NCBI RefSeq assembly: GCF_003048905.1
Contig: NZ_PIRO01000001.1
Location: forward strand, 806,001-870,000
Reading direction: 5' to 3'
DNA length: 64,000 nucleotides
DNA from: Campylobacter concisus
GTDB lineage: Bacteria > Campylobacterota > Campylobacteria > Campylobacterales > Campylobacteraceae
Positions 28,271 through 37,760 of this stretch are shown one piece after another (position 1 is the stretch's first letter; every line of letters starts with the position of its first letter). Below the pieces are notes generated by a model. The model was not told where the DNA came from and made no database searches. It was given only the letters and a program-made list of their open reading frames with translations. Made by a program: the position numbers and the translations under genes.

Positions 28271-29029
28271 CTAAATTTCTATATCTATCCCAACTGGGCA
28301 GTGGTCGCTGCCTGTGATCTCTGGCAAGATAAATGCGTCTTTTAACCTATCTTTTAATCCTTGCGAGATAAAGAAATAATCAATCCTCCAACCGACGTTT
28401 TTAGCCCTTGCATTAAAACGGTAGCTCCACCACGAGTAAGCGTCCGCTACGTCGCCATTTACGGCTCTAAAGGTATCGATAAAGCCACTTTTTAGCACCT
28501 CGTCGATCCACGCTCGCTCGATAGGTAAAAAGCCTGAAGTTTTGGCATTTGCCTTTGGATTTTTAAGGTCGATCTCACGGTGAGCAGTATTTACATCGCC
28601 ACAAAATATCACCTCTTTACCGCTTTTTACAAGTTCTTTGCAGTAAGCTAGAAATTTCTCGTAAAAGTCCATTTTATAGGCTAGGCGCTCGTCATCCTTT
28701 TGTCCGTTTGGAAAATAGATATTAAAAAGCACGATATCATTAAATCTATGTTCCAAAACACGCCCCTCCGTATCGTCGAAAAAAACTGCCTTTTGTGTCG
28801 AAATATCAAAATTTGCTAGGCTCATCACGCCAGAGTATCCGGCCCTCTCACCTGAGTTTACACTTATATCTTTAAAGCCAAGGTTGTAAATTTCCTTTGG
28901 CACGTCACTTTCTTTAACTTTAATCTCTTGAAGCGCCAAAAAATCAGGCTTTTGCTCAGTAAGCCATGCAAAACCATCTTTTGTTACAAGTGCTCTAAGG
29001 CCATTTACATTCCAGCTAATAAGTTTCAA
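28271..29029 (-). CDS. xth: Exodeoxyribonuclease III (AP endonuclease)
   Basis: A 252-aa EEP-family nuclease that cuts at abasic sites and trims 3' ends. Motifs in order: SWNVNGLRA, LALQEIKVKE (catalytic Glu), INIYFPNGQ-type NIYFPNGQKD, CGDVNTAHREIDL (Asp/Asn pair), WSYRFNARAKNVGWRIDYFFIS and GSDHCPVGIDI (catalytic His). Monocistronic, convergent with the GGDEF/EAL gene. Confidence 0.96.
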   Translation of the reverse strand: MKLISWNVNGLRALVTKDGFAWLTEQKPDFLALQEIKVKESDVPKEIYNLGFKDISVNSGERAGYSGVMSLANFDISTQKAVFFDDTEGRVLEHRFNDIVLFNIYFPNGQKDDERLAYKMDFYEKFLAYCKELVKSGKEVIFCGDVNTAHREIDLKNPKANAKTSGFLPIERAWIDEVLKSGFIDTFRAVNGDVADAYSWWSYRFNARAKNVGWRIDYFFISQGLKDRLKDAFILPEITGSDHCPVGIDIEI

Positions 29030-29082
29030 ATTTCATCCTTTTTTTAATTATAATTATGCCAAAAATCACAAAAAGGAAAATT

Positions 29083-29448
29083 ATGAGAAACCAGCCAGAG
29101 TATAAATTTTTAAAAAATTTTGGCTACGCAAGAGAGGGTTTGGCTGAAATTTTTAAAAATGAAAAGAGCTTTCGCATAGAAATTTGCATATTTTTATTAG
29201 CAGCACTATCGCTATTTTTTTGGAATTTTGGCCTTGTTTTTAATCTATTTTTGATATTTAGCATGGCATTTGTGCTAGTTTGCGAGTGCCTAAACTCAGG
29301 CTTAGAGCGAGTAACTGATCTTGCAAGCCCAGACTATCACACCCTAGCAAAGGCGGCAAAAGATGCAGGAAGTGCAGCTGTAATGATCGCAAATTTCTTA
29401 TGTGGCGCGCTTTGGTGCGTAGCGATAGGATATAAAATTTGGAGCTAG
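29083..29448 (+). CDS. dgkA: Diacylglycerol kinase
   Basis: A 121-aa three-helix membrane enzyme that phosphorylates diacylglycerol for phospholipid recycling. I prefer the ATG at 29083 (MRNQPEYKF...), seven nt after aaaagga, over the ATG at 29056. Signature residues are FRIEICIF, VLVCECLNSGLERVTDLAS and HTLAKAAKDAGSAAVMIA, which include the catalytic Glu and Asn. Confidence 0.93.
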   Translation: MRNQPEYKFLKNFGYAREGLAEIFKNEKSFRIEICIFLLAALSLFFWNFGLVFNLFLIFSMAFVLVCECLNSGLERVTDLASPDYHTLAKAAKDAGSAAVMIANFLCGALWCVAIGYKIWS

Positions 29449-29449
29449 C

Positions 29450-29677
29450 ATGAATGAAGAAATTTACAAGGCAATCATTGGCGAGAAAAAGGTAGAAATT
29501 ATAAATTTGCTAGTTAAAAGCTGTGATGAAAATGGCTTTATTGTAGTAAAAATTTCAGAAATTTGTGAAAAGCTAGACGTGAGCAAACCAACCGTAATAA
29601 ATACCTTTAAGCTGCTTGAAGAGAAGAAAATTTTCGAGCGAGTGAAAAATGGAGTTTATAGATTTAAAAATTTATAG
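29450..29677 (+). CDS. Small winged-helix DNA-binding protein
   Basis: A 75-aa protein that consists of one wHTH: VVKISEICEKLDVSKPTVINTFKLLEEKKIFERVKNGVYRF, with helix-turn-helix at about 34-56 and a wing at the end. It resembles the Rep-type/MarR-like small wHTH proteins, but a family cannot be fixed. It starts 1 nt after dgkA, so the two are co-transcribed. Target unknown. Confidence 0.7.
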   Translation: MNEEIYKAIIGEKKVEIINLLVKSCDENGFIVVKISEICEKLDVSKPTVINTFKLLEEKKIFERVKNGVYRFKNL

Positions 29678-29704
29678 TGGCAAGCAAACGCTTACTACCT
29701 CTTT

Positions 29705-29893
29705 TTAGCCGATAGTCTCAGCATTGATCATTCCAAATGTTAAGTAGTTAGTTATCACGACGACCCTAGACGGCTAGCGTCATGAACGCCACCTGTGATC
29801 TCACCAGCTACAAGTTTAAGAGCTTATAACTTGGGCTTTTGTGTTGATATTTAGCCCACTTGTGTGGTGAACTTTTGGTGTGCCATGCTCTGC
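29705..29893 (-). pseudogene. Relic of a flavocytochrome c / fumarate reductase-type flavoprotein (C-terminus)
   Basis: No ORF is open, but three successive frames on the minus strand read as one family. First GTPKVHHTSGLNINTKAQVIS (29893 to about 29827), then LVAGEITGGVHDASRLGS (about 29814 to 29761), then ITNYLTFGMINAETIG and a stop at 29705. This is the C-terminal FAD/substrate-binding part of FccA/UrdA-like periplasmic reductases (family motif AAGEVTGGVHGANRLGG). At least two frameshifts separate the pieces, and nothing of the N-terminal domains was found. The assignment is by eye. Confidence 0.7.
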
Positions 29894-30052
29894 TTAAAAT
29901 GGCGGATAGGCTATAAAAGTAAAAAATAATATAAATTTTAGCTATAAATTTTCTAAAAAATATTCACTACGACTTATTTAAATTTATAATTTTGTTGATA
30001 AATTTTAGAGTATTTTAGATTTTAGCTTAAAAATAGAATTTAGCTTAGAAGA

Positions 30053-30072
30053 ACGGAGCAAAATTGCTCCGT
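30053..30072 (-). terminator. Hairpin downstream of the molbindin gene
   Basis: Perfect 8-bp stem (acggagca/tgctccgt) with loop aaat, three nt past the molbindin stop on the minus strand. The following tract is only weakly T-rich, so termination may be partial. Confidence 0.5.
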
Positions 30073-30075
30073 AAA

Positions 30076-30495
30076 TTATTTAACACCAACTATAATTTGA
30101 GTTGCTTTAATGATCGCAGTTACTTTATCTCCCACTTTTAAAGCTAGGCTGCTAACTGACTCTCTTGTGATGATAGCTGAAATTTTGCTGCCATTTACAT
30201 CGATAATAACTTCAGCATTTACAGCTCCGTCTTTTATCTCGCTAACAACGCCTTTGATTTGGTTTGTAGCGCTAAGTTTGATGCTGTCATCTTTTGAAAC
30301 GATAACGCTTGAAGCTTTGAATAAAAAGATAGCTTTTTTGCCAACTTTAAGATCAAGACCTTTTTCACTATCAACCGTAACAGTTGCTTTTAGCACCTCA
30401 CCGCCTGCAAGCTTAGCAGATATTAGCGAATTTACCGCACCTGTTCTTACTTCTGATATCTCAACATTTAGTTGATTTCTTGCACTTATTGACAT
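30076..30495 (-). CDS. Molbindin (two Mop/TOBE domains)
   Basis: A 139-aa cytosolic protein built of two tandem Mop domains, residues 1-68 and 70-139. Both begin with the family pattern: SARNQLNVEISEVRTGAVNS and SATNQIKGVVSEIKDGAVNA. Such proteins bind molybdate or tungstate oxyanions for storage or sensing. There is no wHTH, so it is not full ModE. It is monocistronic, next to the relic of a respiratory-type reductase. Confidence 0.9.
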   Translation of the reverse strand: MSISARNQLNVEISEVRTGAVNSLISAKLAGGEVLKATVTVDSEKGLDLKVGKKAIFLFKASSVIVSKDDSIKLSATNQIKGVVSEIKDGAVNAEVIIDVNGSKISAIITRESVSSLALKVGDKVTAIIKATQIIVGVK

Positions 30496-30838
30496 TTTGT
30501 CTCCTTGTTTTGAATTAAATTATGGTGAAATTGTAAGGTAGAATTATTAAGCAAAACTTAAAAACTATTTATACAAAATTATAATATCAAAAATAAAAAT
30601 TTTATACTTTTAAATGCCCTAGAAATCGCTATTTGAGAAATAAAATCTAAAAATTTAATTTATATTATTTTAAAAAAACGAGAAAAAATATTACTAACTA
30701 CTACTTCTAAATATCTATTTTTGTAAAATTCTTGTAAATTTGACTTTAAAGATTGGTAAATTTAAAAGTATTTTAAGCTAAAGCAATATTTTTAGGTAAA
30801 GAAATAAATTATAAAATTTGAAATAGAAATTTGAAAGT
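30496..30838. other. 343-bp AT-rich intergenic region, no gene seen
   Basis: Lies between the molbindin start and the prfA stop. Composition is very A/T-rich with short direct repeats of aaattt type. I see no tRNA, no ORF and no strong hairpin. It must hold the molbindin promoter. Confidence 0.5.
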
Positions 30839-31906
30839 TTAAATGCCAGCTTCTAGCATAGCTTCTGCTTGATAATGCGTAATAAGTGGCTCGATGATCT
30901 CGTCAAATAATCCAGCAGCCATAATCGCATCAAGGCGGTAAAGTGTTAAATTTATACGGTGATCGCTTATGCGGTTTTGCGGATAGTTATAAGTTCTTAT
31001 CCTGCCTGAGCGGTCTCCAGTGCCGACCTGACTCTTTCGCTCACTAGTTTCTTTTGCAAGTCTCTCTTGCTCTTGCATCTCGTAAAGTCTAGCTTTTAGC
31101 ACCTTCATCGCAGCTTCTTTATTTTTGTGCTGACTCTTGCCATCTTGGTTTGTGACAACAAGTCCAGTTGGTATGTGCGTGATCCTAACGGCACTATCAG
31201 TTGTATTTACTGACTGACCGCCATGGCCTGAGCTTCTCATCACATCGACTCTTATATCATTTGGATTGATCTCGATCTCACTATCCTCAACCTCTGGCAT
31301 GATAGCCACAGTCACAGCTGAAGTATGCACCCTGCCCTGGCTCTCAGTCTCTGGTACACGCTGAACTCTGTGTGTACCACCTTCAAATTTTAGTCTTGAG
31401 TAAGCGCCTTTGCCTTTTATAAGCACGATGATCTCTTTAAAACCGCCAGTATTGCCTTCGCTTTGGCTAACTATCTCAAATTTATATCCTCGAAGCTCTG
31501 CATATCTAATGTAAGCATTAAAAAGATCTCCAACAAATAGCGCAGCCTCATCGCCACCAGTACCTGCGCGAATTTCTAAAAATATATTTTTATCATCATT
31601 TGGATCTTTTGGAAGAAGTAAAATTTTTATCTCTTCTTCAAGCTTCTCTCTTGAAATTTCTAAATTTTTAAGCTCCTCTTTTGCAAGCTCACCAAGCTCA
31701 GAATCTTCAAGTAGGGCTTTATTTTCATCGATGTCTTTTAAAATTTCTAGATATTTTGTTGCAGCAGATGCGACTGGTTCGATAGATGATTGCTCTTTTG
31801 AGAGCTTTGTCATCTTTTCGATATCGTTTGCTATATTTGGATCGCTAAGAAGCGTAGAAATTTCATTATAGCGATCCAAAAATGGATGAAGTTTATCAGC
31901 AAACAT
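30839..31906 (-). CDS. prfA: Peptide chain release factor 1
   Basis: Recognises UAA/UAG on the ribosome and releases the peptide. The 355-aa protein has the GGQ motif in [17 protein letters not shown], the conserved RAGTGGDEA loop and the codon-recognition tripeptide region. Length is normal. It follows rpsT by 13 nt in the same operon, as in other Campylobacter. Confidence 0.97.
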   Translation of the reverse strand: MFADKLHPFLDRYNEISTLLSDPNIANDIEKMTKLSKEQSSIEPVASAATKYLEILKDIDENKALLEDSELGELAKEELKNLEISREKLEEEIKILLLPKDPNDDKNIFLEIRAGTGGDEAALFVGDLFNAYIRYAELRGYKFEIVSQSEGNTGGFKEIIVLIKGKGAYSRLKFEGGTHRVQRVPETESQGRVHTSAVTVAIMPEVEDSEIEINPNDIRVDVMRSSGHGGQSVNTTDSAVRITHIPTGLVVTNQDGKSQHKNKEAAMKVLKARLYEMQEQERLAKETSERKSQVGTGDRSGRIRTYNYPQNRISDHRINLTLYRLDAIMAAGLFDEIIEPLITHYQAEAMLEAGI

Positions 31907-31919
31907 TAAATTTTATAAA

Positions 31920-32189
31920 TTAAGCAGCTTTTAGAGTATTTACTAATTGTGCAAGACGACTAACGCGACGAGCAGCAGTTTGTTTCTTCAAAAAGCCTCT
32001 ACTTACGAAGCTGTGGATACTTTTATTAGCAACTTTTAAAGCTTCATTTGCAGCATTTAGATCTTTAGCTTCTACAGCTACACGCACTGCTTTTGTTATA
32101 TTTTTAAGTCTTGTGCGGTAAAATCTATTTCTTTCTGTTCTTTTTATAGTTTGTCTAGCTCTTTTTTCAGCAGATTTATGGTTTGCCAT
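31920..32189 (-). CDS. rpsT: 30S ribosomal protein S20
   Basis: An 89-aa Lys/Arg-rich, helical 16S rRNA-binding protein. The start [22 protein letters not shown] and the [18 protein letters not shown]-type tail (here [19 protein letters not shown]) are the family signature. First gene of the rpsT-prfA pair, divergent from glmM. Confidence 0.97.
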   Translation of the reverse strand: MANHKSAEKRARQTIKRTERNRFYRTRLKNITKAVRVAVEAKDLNAANEALKVANKSIHSFVSRGFLKKQTAARRVSRLAQLVNTLKAA

Positions 32190-32347
32190 AATATACCTTT
32201 TTGAATAATTTTAGTCGGTGATTATATTAAAGATATAATAAATTTAACCTTAATTTAAGTCATCCTTAATGTAAAGTAAAATTTTAGATTTTAAATTAGG
32301 TAAATTCTGATAAAATAGCACAATTTTATAATAAAAAGGATAAATTT

Positions 32348-33688
32348 ATGAAACTATTTGGAACAGATGGTGTTCGTGGTAAGGCAGGCGAAAAACTCTC
32401 AGCCCAAACATCTATGCGTCTTGCAATGGCAGCTGGAATTTATTTCAGAAAGACCTCAGCTACAAATGTGATTTTGGTTGGGAAAGATACTAGAAAAAGT
32501 GGCTATATGATCGAAACTGCAATTGTTGCAGGGCTAACTGCGGTTGGCTACAACGTCCTTCAAATAGGTCCTATGCCAACGCCTGCGATCGCATTTTTAA
32601 CAGAGAATATGCGCTGTGACGCTGGCATCATGATAAGCGCCTCACACAACCCATACTACGATAACGGCATCAAATTTTTTGATAGCTTTGGCAACAAGCT
32701 TGATGAGACGATAGAGGCTGAGATAGAAAAAATCTTCTACGACGATGAGCTCATCGCAAACGCCCAAAAAACAATGACAGAGATCGGCGCAAACAAGAGG
32801 ATCGACGATGTTATCGGCAGATATATCGTGCAAATCAAAAATTCATTCCCAAAAGAGTTAAATTTAAAGAATTTACGAGTAGTTTTAGACGTGGCAAACG
32901 GAGCTGCTTACAAGGTCGCACCAACCGTATTTAGCGAGCTTGGAGCTGATGTCATCGTCATAAACGACGAACCAAATGGTAGCAATATCAACCAAAACTG
33001 TGGCGCGCTTCACCCAGAAGATCTAGCAAGCGAGGTAAAAAGGCTTCGTGCTGACATCGGCTTTGCATTTGACGGCGATGCTGATAGGCTTGTCGTTGTC
33101 GATGAAAATGGCGAAGTTGTGCATGGCGACGCGATACTTGGCTCACTAGCAGCATTTTTACACGAGCAAAAGGCGCTAAAAGGTGGAGCCATCGTGGCTA
33201 CGGTGATGAGTAACGCCGCACTTGATGACTATCTAAAAGCTCACAAGATCAAGCTAATTCGCTCAAACGTAGGCGATAAATACGTGCTTGAGATGATGAA
33301 AGAAAATGGCATAAATTTTGGCGGCGAGCAAAGCGGTCACGTGATATTTAATGACTATGCTAAGACTGGCGACGGTCTTGTTACCTCGATGCAAGTTGTC
33401 GCGATGATGCTTAAAAAAGGCAAAAAAGCTAGCGAAATTTTTGGCGAGCTAAAGCCATATCCACAAATTTTACTAAATTTAAAGATCACAGAGAAAAAGC
33501 CGCTTGATAAGATAGAGGGGTTAAAAGAGCTTGAGGCTAGCCTTGCAAAAGAGGGCATAAGATCGCTCTTTAGATACTCTGGCACTGAAAATTTGATCAG
33601 ACTTTTGCTTGAGGGCAAAAATCAAACTTTAGTTGAAAAACGCATGGATGAAGTTGAGAAATTTTTCATAAAAGCCTTAAATGCGTAA
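32348..33688 (+). CDS. glmM: Phosphoglucosamine mutase
   Basis: Converts glucosamine-6-phosphate to glucosamine-1-phosphate for UDP-GlcNAc, hence peptidoglycan and LOS. The 446-aa protein starts [14 protein letters not shown]; the phospho-serine loop is [19 protein letters not shown], the Mg site [14 protein letters not shown], the sugar loop [10 protein letters not shown] and the phosphate loop [11 protein letters not shown]. Divergent from rpsT. Its end overlaps lspA by 8 nt. Confidence 0.97.
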   Translation: MKLFGTDGVRGKAGEKLSAQTSMRLAMAAGIYFRKTSATNVILVGKDTRKSGYMIETAIVAGLTAVGYNVLQIGPMPTPAIAFLTENMRCDAGIMISASHNPYYDNGIKFFDSFGNKLDETIEAEIEKIFYDDELIANAQKTMTEIGANKRIDDVIGRYIVQIKNSFPKELNLKNLRVVLDVANGAAYKVAPTVFSELGADVIVINDEPNGSNINQNCGALHPEDLASEVKRLRADIGFAFDGDADRLVVVDENGEVVHGDAILGSLAAFLHEQKALKGGAIVATVMSNAALDDYLKAHKIKLIRSNVGDKYVLEMMKENGINFGGEQSGHVIFNDYAKTGDGLVTSMQVVAMMLKKGKKASEIFGELKPYPQILLNLKITEKKPLDKIEGLKELEASLAKEGIRSLFRYSGTENLIRLLLEGKNQTLVEKRMDEVEKFFIKALNA

Positions 33689-34133
33689 AAGCTTAGTTAA
33701 ATTTTTCATCGCGTTTTTTCTCATTTTTATCGTTGATCAAGCGATAAAGATGATATTTATAGATGGTTTTTCGTGGGACGGAGAGTTTTTTTCGCTAGTT
33801 CTTACATATAATAAGGGTGTTGCGTTTTCGATGTTTGCCTTTTTAGATGAGTGGCTAAAATTTATCCAGATAGCCCTCATTCTAGGCGTTTTTGTCTATC
33901 TGGTAGTCGAAAAAAAGCTGCTTTGCTCGCACGCCATTTGGCTTGGAGCTTTGCTAGGAGCTGGCAGCTCAAACATCACAGATAGATTTATCCATGGCGG
34001 CGTCGTGGATTACGTCTTTTGGCACAAGTGGTTTAACTTCGCGGTCTTTAACTTCGCTGATGTGATGATCGATCTTTGCGTCGTGATGATACTTTGGCAA
34101 AGTTTTAGAAAAAGGAGAGAGAGTGGGAAATAA
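33681..34133 (+). CDS. lspA: Lipoprotein signal peptidase II
   Basis: A 150-aa, four-helix aspartyl peptidase of the inner membrane that removes lipoprotein signal peptides. Motifs: DQAIKM near residue 19, [30 protein letters not shown] (first catalytic Asp) and [13 protein letters not shown] (second catalytic Asp). The end overlaps the GTG start of the TM2 gene by 11 nt. Confidence 0.96.
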   Translation: MRKSLVKFFIAFFLIFIVDQAIKMIFIDGFSWDGEFFSLVLTYNKGVAFSMFAFLDEWLKFIQIALILGVFVYLVVEKKLLCSHAIWLGALLGAGSSNITDRFIHGGVVDYVFWHKWFNFAVFNFADVMIDLCVVMILWQSFRKRRESGK

Positions 34134-34485
34134 TATCTACGTCGCATACGCGCTTTGGCTACTTACTGGCTGGCTTGGAGCGCATAGAATTTACCTTGGT
34201 AAATTTATCACTGGCTTTTTAATGATGGGACTATTTTTTATCGGTTACTCTTTGCAAATCATCCTTATTGGATATATATTTTTAGCTATCTGGTTTATCT
34301 GGTGGATCATCGACGCATTTTTAGTCGGCAGTGGTGTGGATAAAAATTTACAAAAGACCGAGCTAAACGAGAGACTAAAACTAAAAGATAAAGAGGACGA
34401 CTTAAAAAGGCTTTACGAGCTTTTTGAGAGTGGTGCGATCAGCAAGGCTGAATTTGAAGCTAGAAAAGAGATACTTTTTAGATAA
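34123..34485 (+). CDS. TM2-domain membrane protein with SHOCT-like tail
   Basis: A 120-aa protein that starts with GTG at 34123 within the end of lspA. Residues 1-70 are a TM2 domain (two helices; AYALWLLTGWLGAHRIYLGKFITG is the signature). Residues about 88-120 match a SHOCT motif (LKRLYELFESGAISKAEFEARKEIL), a short oligomerisation element. Function unknown. Confidence 0.8.
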   Translation: MGNNIYVAYALWLLTGWLGAHRIYLGKFITGFLMMGLFFIGYSLQIILIGYIFLAIWFIWWIIDAFLVGSGVDKNLQKTELNERLKLKDKEDDLKRLYELFESGAISKAEFEARKEILFR

Positions 34486-34494
34486 GGAGACATT

Positions 34495-34929
34495 ATGGCA
34501 GAATATTATCTTTACTTAAAATACCTCCACTATTTATTTTTCATATCGTGGATGGCAGTGCTGTTTTATCAGCCAAGGCTCTACGTTTATCACGTAGAAA
34601 ACATGGACAAACCTGACTTTGTAAAAGTGGTCGAAGTGATGGAGTACAAGATGTATCACTACATCGGCTGGGTCGCACTGATTGGCTCATTTTTCACCGG
34701 CATTTTGATACTTATCGCGATGCCTGATCTTATAAAAACTGGTCACATCCACGTCAAAATTTTAGTTGTCATCTTAATGGCTATCTATCACCTAGACCTT
34801 GGACGCTATATGAAGCAACTCAAAGAAAAACGCTGTAACAAAAGCGGCATCTTCTTTAGAGCTTACAACGAAGTACCAACTATCGCGATGCTCATCATCA
34901 TCTGGGTCATGATAGTAAATCCATTTTAA
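34495..34929 (+). CDS. hemJ: HemJ-type protoporphyrinogen IX oxidase
   Basis: A 144-aa protein with four membrane helices of the UPF0093/HemJ family, which oxidises protoporphyrinogen IX in haem synthesis. It starts YLYLKYLHYLFFISWMAVLFYQPRLYVYH with the conserved His, and later has HIHVKILVVILMAIYH with a second set of His/Lys. RBS aaggag eight nt before the ATG. Same cluster as lspA and glmM. Confidence 0.9.
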   Translation: MAEYYLYLKYLHYLFFISWMAVLFYQPRLYVYHVENMDKPDFVKVVEVMEYKMYHYIGWVALIGSFFTGILILIAMPDLIKTGHIHVKILVVILMAIYHLDLGRYMKQLKEKRCNKSGIFFRAYNEVPTIAMLIIIWVMIVNPF

Positions 34930-34935
34930 GGGAAT

Positions 34936-35484
34936 TTGATGAAGAAATTTTTAGCATTTATCGCTTTGCCAGCACTCTTGCTTGCAGCGACTCAGTACTT
35001 TGAGCCGATGCAGATAAAATTTGACAACAGACTATATTCACTAGCATATTCAGCCAAGCCTGTGCCAAATTTATTCACGCAGGAGTACTTGCTCCCTGGC
35101 GAAAAGCTAGATAGTTTTAGCTACATGCTCTCGCTAAATACGCTTAAATTTGACGCTATGCCAGAGCAAGTGGTCGAGCAAAAGATAAATGATCTAAAAG
35201 AGCTAAAAGCAAAAGGACTAAAAGTGGCTTATAAAAAGGGCTCGCTGGCAAATGAAATTTATCTTGATATCACGATATTTTCAAACCTAAATGGCGTGCC
35301 AACAGCCGAGCACTCGATATATCGCTACACCAAACAAGGCGGAAATTTAGTCCTTTTCACCATCCAAAGGCGTGCTTATAAAAAAGAGGGCATTCAAAGA
35401 TTTGCTACAAATTTCACGATCGAGTCGCAAGATTTTAGCAAAAAAGCCCTAGCCACACCTTTCCCACAAATCATCAGCAAATAA
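34936..35484 (+). CDS. Exported protein of unknown function
   Basis: A 182-aa protein with a signal peptide (MMKKFLAFIALPALLLAATQ). The mature part alternates beta-like and helical stretches, contains no Cys, and has no recognised domain. It starts 6 nt after hemJ with RBS aaggga, so it is the last gene of the glmM-lspA-TM2-hemJ run. Confidence 0.7.
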   Translation: MMKKFLAFIALPALLLAATQYFEPMQIKFDNRLYSLAYSAKPVPNLFTQEYLLPGEKLDSFSYMLSLNTLKFDAMPEQVVEQKINDLKELKAKGLKVAYKKGSLANEIYLDITIFSNLNGVPTAEHSIYRYTKQGGNLVLFTIQRRAYKKEGIQRFATNFTIESQDFSKKALATPFPQIISK

Positions 35485-35600
35485 AGAAATTTGAGTGTAA
35501 ATTTAACCTTTGCACTCAAATTTTAAAACCAGACTTAACAAATTTATCTAAAAATAAAACGAATAGTTATATGATAAGAAAAACTCAAAAAGGATAGCCT

Positions 35601-37040
35601 ATGATACATAAAATTCTTATCGCAAATCGTGGTGAGATCGCAGTTAGGATAGTCAGAGCTTGTAGGGATTTACACATACAAAGCGTAGGAATTTACACAG
35701 CGCCAGACAGCGAGTGCTTACATGTGAGGATCGCTGATGAGGCCTACCAAGTGGGCGAAGATCCGATCAAAGGCTATCTTGACGCCAAAGCTATCGTAAA
35801 GCTTGCTAAAGAGTGTGGAGCTGACGCGATACACCCAGGATACGGCTTTTTAAGCGAAAACTACGAATTTGCAAAGGCGGTCGAGGACGCTGGGCTTATC
35901 TTTATCGGTCCAAAAGCTGAAGTGATCAGAAAAATGGGTGATAAAAACATCGCAAGATACCTAATGAAAAGAAACGGTATACCAATCGTTCCAGGCACAG
36001 AAAAGCTAAATGACGAGAGCATGGATGCCATAAAAGAGCACGCTAGACGTATCGGCTACCCAGTCATTTTAAAAGCAAGTGGTGGCGGTGGCGGCCGTGG
36101 CATCAGAGAGGTTTGGCAAGAAGAAGATATGCAAGATGCCTTTGAGTCATGCACCAGAGAAGCAAAGACCTACTTTAACAACGATGAAGTTTTTATGGAG
36201 AAGCTTGTCGTAAATCCTCGTCACATCGAGTTTCAAATTTTAGGCGACAACTACGGCAACATCATTCACCTTTGCGAGCGTGACTGCTCTATCCAAAGAC
36301 GCCACCAAAAGATCATCGAGATCGCACCTTGCCCATCAATTAGCGAAAATTTAAGAAAGATCATGGGCGTGACCGCTGTGGCTGCTGCAAAGGCTGTGGG
36401 CTACTCAAACGTAGGAACGATTGAGTTTTTGCTAGATGACTACAATAACTTTTACTTCATGGAGATGAACACTCGTATCCAAGTGGAGCACGGCATCACT
36501 GAAGAGATCACCGGCCACGACCTAGTTGTTAGACAGATAAGGATCGCAGCTGGTGAAATTTTAGAGATCGAGCAAAGCGACATCAAGCCACGAGGCTACG
36601 CGATAGAGGCTAGGATCACGGCTGAAAATGTCTGGGAGAATTTCATCCCAGCACCAGGCACGATCGAGGGTTACTACCCAGCTCTTGGCCCATCTGTGCG
36701 CGTCGATAGCCACGTCTATAAGGACTACACCATACCGCCATTTTATGACTCGCTTATCGCAAAGCTGATCGTAAAGGCGACCGACTACGATCTAGCGGTA
36801 AATAAGCTTGAAAGAGCACTTGAAGAATTTACCATCGAAGGTGTGCGAACAATCATCCCATTTTTACTAACAATCAGCAAGAGCAAGGAATTTAGACGCG
36901 GATTTTTCGATACTAGCTACGTAGAGAAAAACTTAAAAACTATCCTTGAAAACACCTATGACGATATGAATAAAGAGCCAAACGACGACCTAGAAGAGGT
37001 CATCGTAGAGGCGATAAAAAGATATAAAAAGAAGAGATAA
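35601..37040 (+). CDS. pycA: Biotin carboxylase, probably pyruvate carboxylase subunit A
   Basis: ATP-grasp enzyme that carboxylates biotin on a carrier protein. The 479-aa protein has IANRGEIAVRIVRACRD, the HPGYGFLSEN loop, the Gly-rich ATP loop KASGGGGGRGIR, and FMEMNTRIQVEHGITEEITG. It has no biotinyl domain, so it works with a separate subunit. It is longer than a typical AccC (about 445 aa) and ends in a charged tail (YDDMNKEPNDDLEEVIVEAIKRYKKKR); two-subunit Campylobacter pyruvate carboxylases have such an A subunit. AccC is the alternative. It stands alone. Confidence 0.75.
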   Translation: MIHKILIANRGEIAVRIVRACRDLHIQSVGIYTAPDSECLHVRIADEAYQVGEDPIKGYLDAKAIVKLAKECGADAIHPGYGFLSENYEFAKAVEDAGLIFIGPKAEVIRKMGDKNIARYLMKRNGIPIVPGTEKLNDESMDAIKEHARRIGYPVILKASGGGGGRGIREVWQEEDMQDAFESCTREAKTYFNNDEVFMEKLVVNPRHIEFQILGDNYGNIIHLCERDCSIQRRHQKIIEIAPCPSISENLRKIMGVTAVAAAKAVGYSNVGTIEFLLDDYNNFYFMEMNTRIQVEHGITEEITGHDLVVRQIRIAAGEILEIEQSDIKPRGYAIEARITAENVWENFIPAPGTIEGYYPALGPSVRVDSHVYKDYTIPPFYDSLIAKLIVKATDYDLAVNKLERALEEFTIEGVRTIIPFLLTISKSKEFRRGFFDTSYVEKNLKTILENTYDDMNKEPNDDLEEVIVEAIKRYKKKR

Positions 37041-37055
37041 ATTTATCTAATTTCG

Positions 37056-37081
37056 GCTTTGGCGACAAATTTCGCCAAAGC
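37056..37081. terminator. Perfect hairpin after the biotin carboxylase gene
   Basis: A 9-bp perfect stem (gctttggcg/cgccaaagc) with an 8-nt loop lies 15 nt after the pycA stop and touches the end of the convergent relic. It lacks a strong T-run on either side. Part of it (37058-37070) recurs at 48353-48365. Confidence 0.5.
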
Positions 37082-37640
37082 TAAATCCTCGCGCAAACTA
37101 TATGCGTCTTGGCTTTATCATTTACCATAGCGTAGAGCTTGCCACCGCTTACTAGTATGATCTGATCTGTGCTAAGTCTAAATTTCTCAAACTCTACCTT
37201 TTTTAGTAGCAAGCCATTTTTAGCGCTTATCAAAGCTGGCTTATTTTGCGGTTTGCAAGCAAAATTTGGCCATCAACTAAAGCAAAATGCTCCATATCAC
37301 TGGTTTTAAACTTAAATATCACTTCGCCACTTTTGCCTCAACGGCATAGAGATGTCCGCCATTACTAGCGGTGCCAAAGTAAAGCACCCCTCACGCAGGT
37401 AAACTGGCGTGTAAAGATATATGCCAAGCTTTAGCCGCCAGATGGTTTTGCCTATCCTTGTGCCCTGCTCTTTAGGCGGCACACCCTCATTTAAATTTTC
37501 ATCTTTTGCTTCACTTTTGAACGATGCGCCGCCCAAATTTTCTTTACACTCCACTATAAGTGGCGAGCTCATTCGTACGCAAAAGCCCTCAAGTTCGTAT
37601 ATTTTAGCATCGTCATAAATCTCTTTTATGGGCTACGCGG
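37081..37640 (-). pseudogene. Frameshifted PQQ-like beta-propeller protein relic
   Basis: On the minus strand three frames give pieces of one protein. GVLYFGTASNGGHLYAVEAK (about 37375-37315) is a PQQ/WD40-like blade. Then come HFALVDGQILLA and KPQNKPALISAKNGLLL, and finally LSTDQIILVSGGKLYAMVNDKAKTHIVCARI to a stop at 37081. Frames change at least twice. The piece lies directly between pycA and the phage element, so it may have been damaged by the insertion or have decayed earlier. The family call is by eye. Confidence 0.6.
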
Positions 37641-37726
37641 CTTTATCAAGCTAATTTACCTCATCATTAATCTTTATAACATCTTACATTTAGTGATTGC
37701 TAGTTTTCTTAGTTATCTCTGCCAGC

Positions 37727-37738
37727 TTCTTAAGATTT
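37727..37738. repeat. 12-bp inverted repeat, left copy (tentative element end)
   Basis: ttcttaagattt here is the exact reverse complement of 48203-48214, so near-terminal inverted copies bracket the phage element. The core is the palindrome CTTAAG and the sequence is A/T-rich, so chance is possible. IS110 elements usually lack terminal inverted repeats. Confidence 0.3.
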
Positions 37739-37760
37739 TAAGATAGAAGTCAAGAGATTT

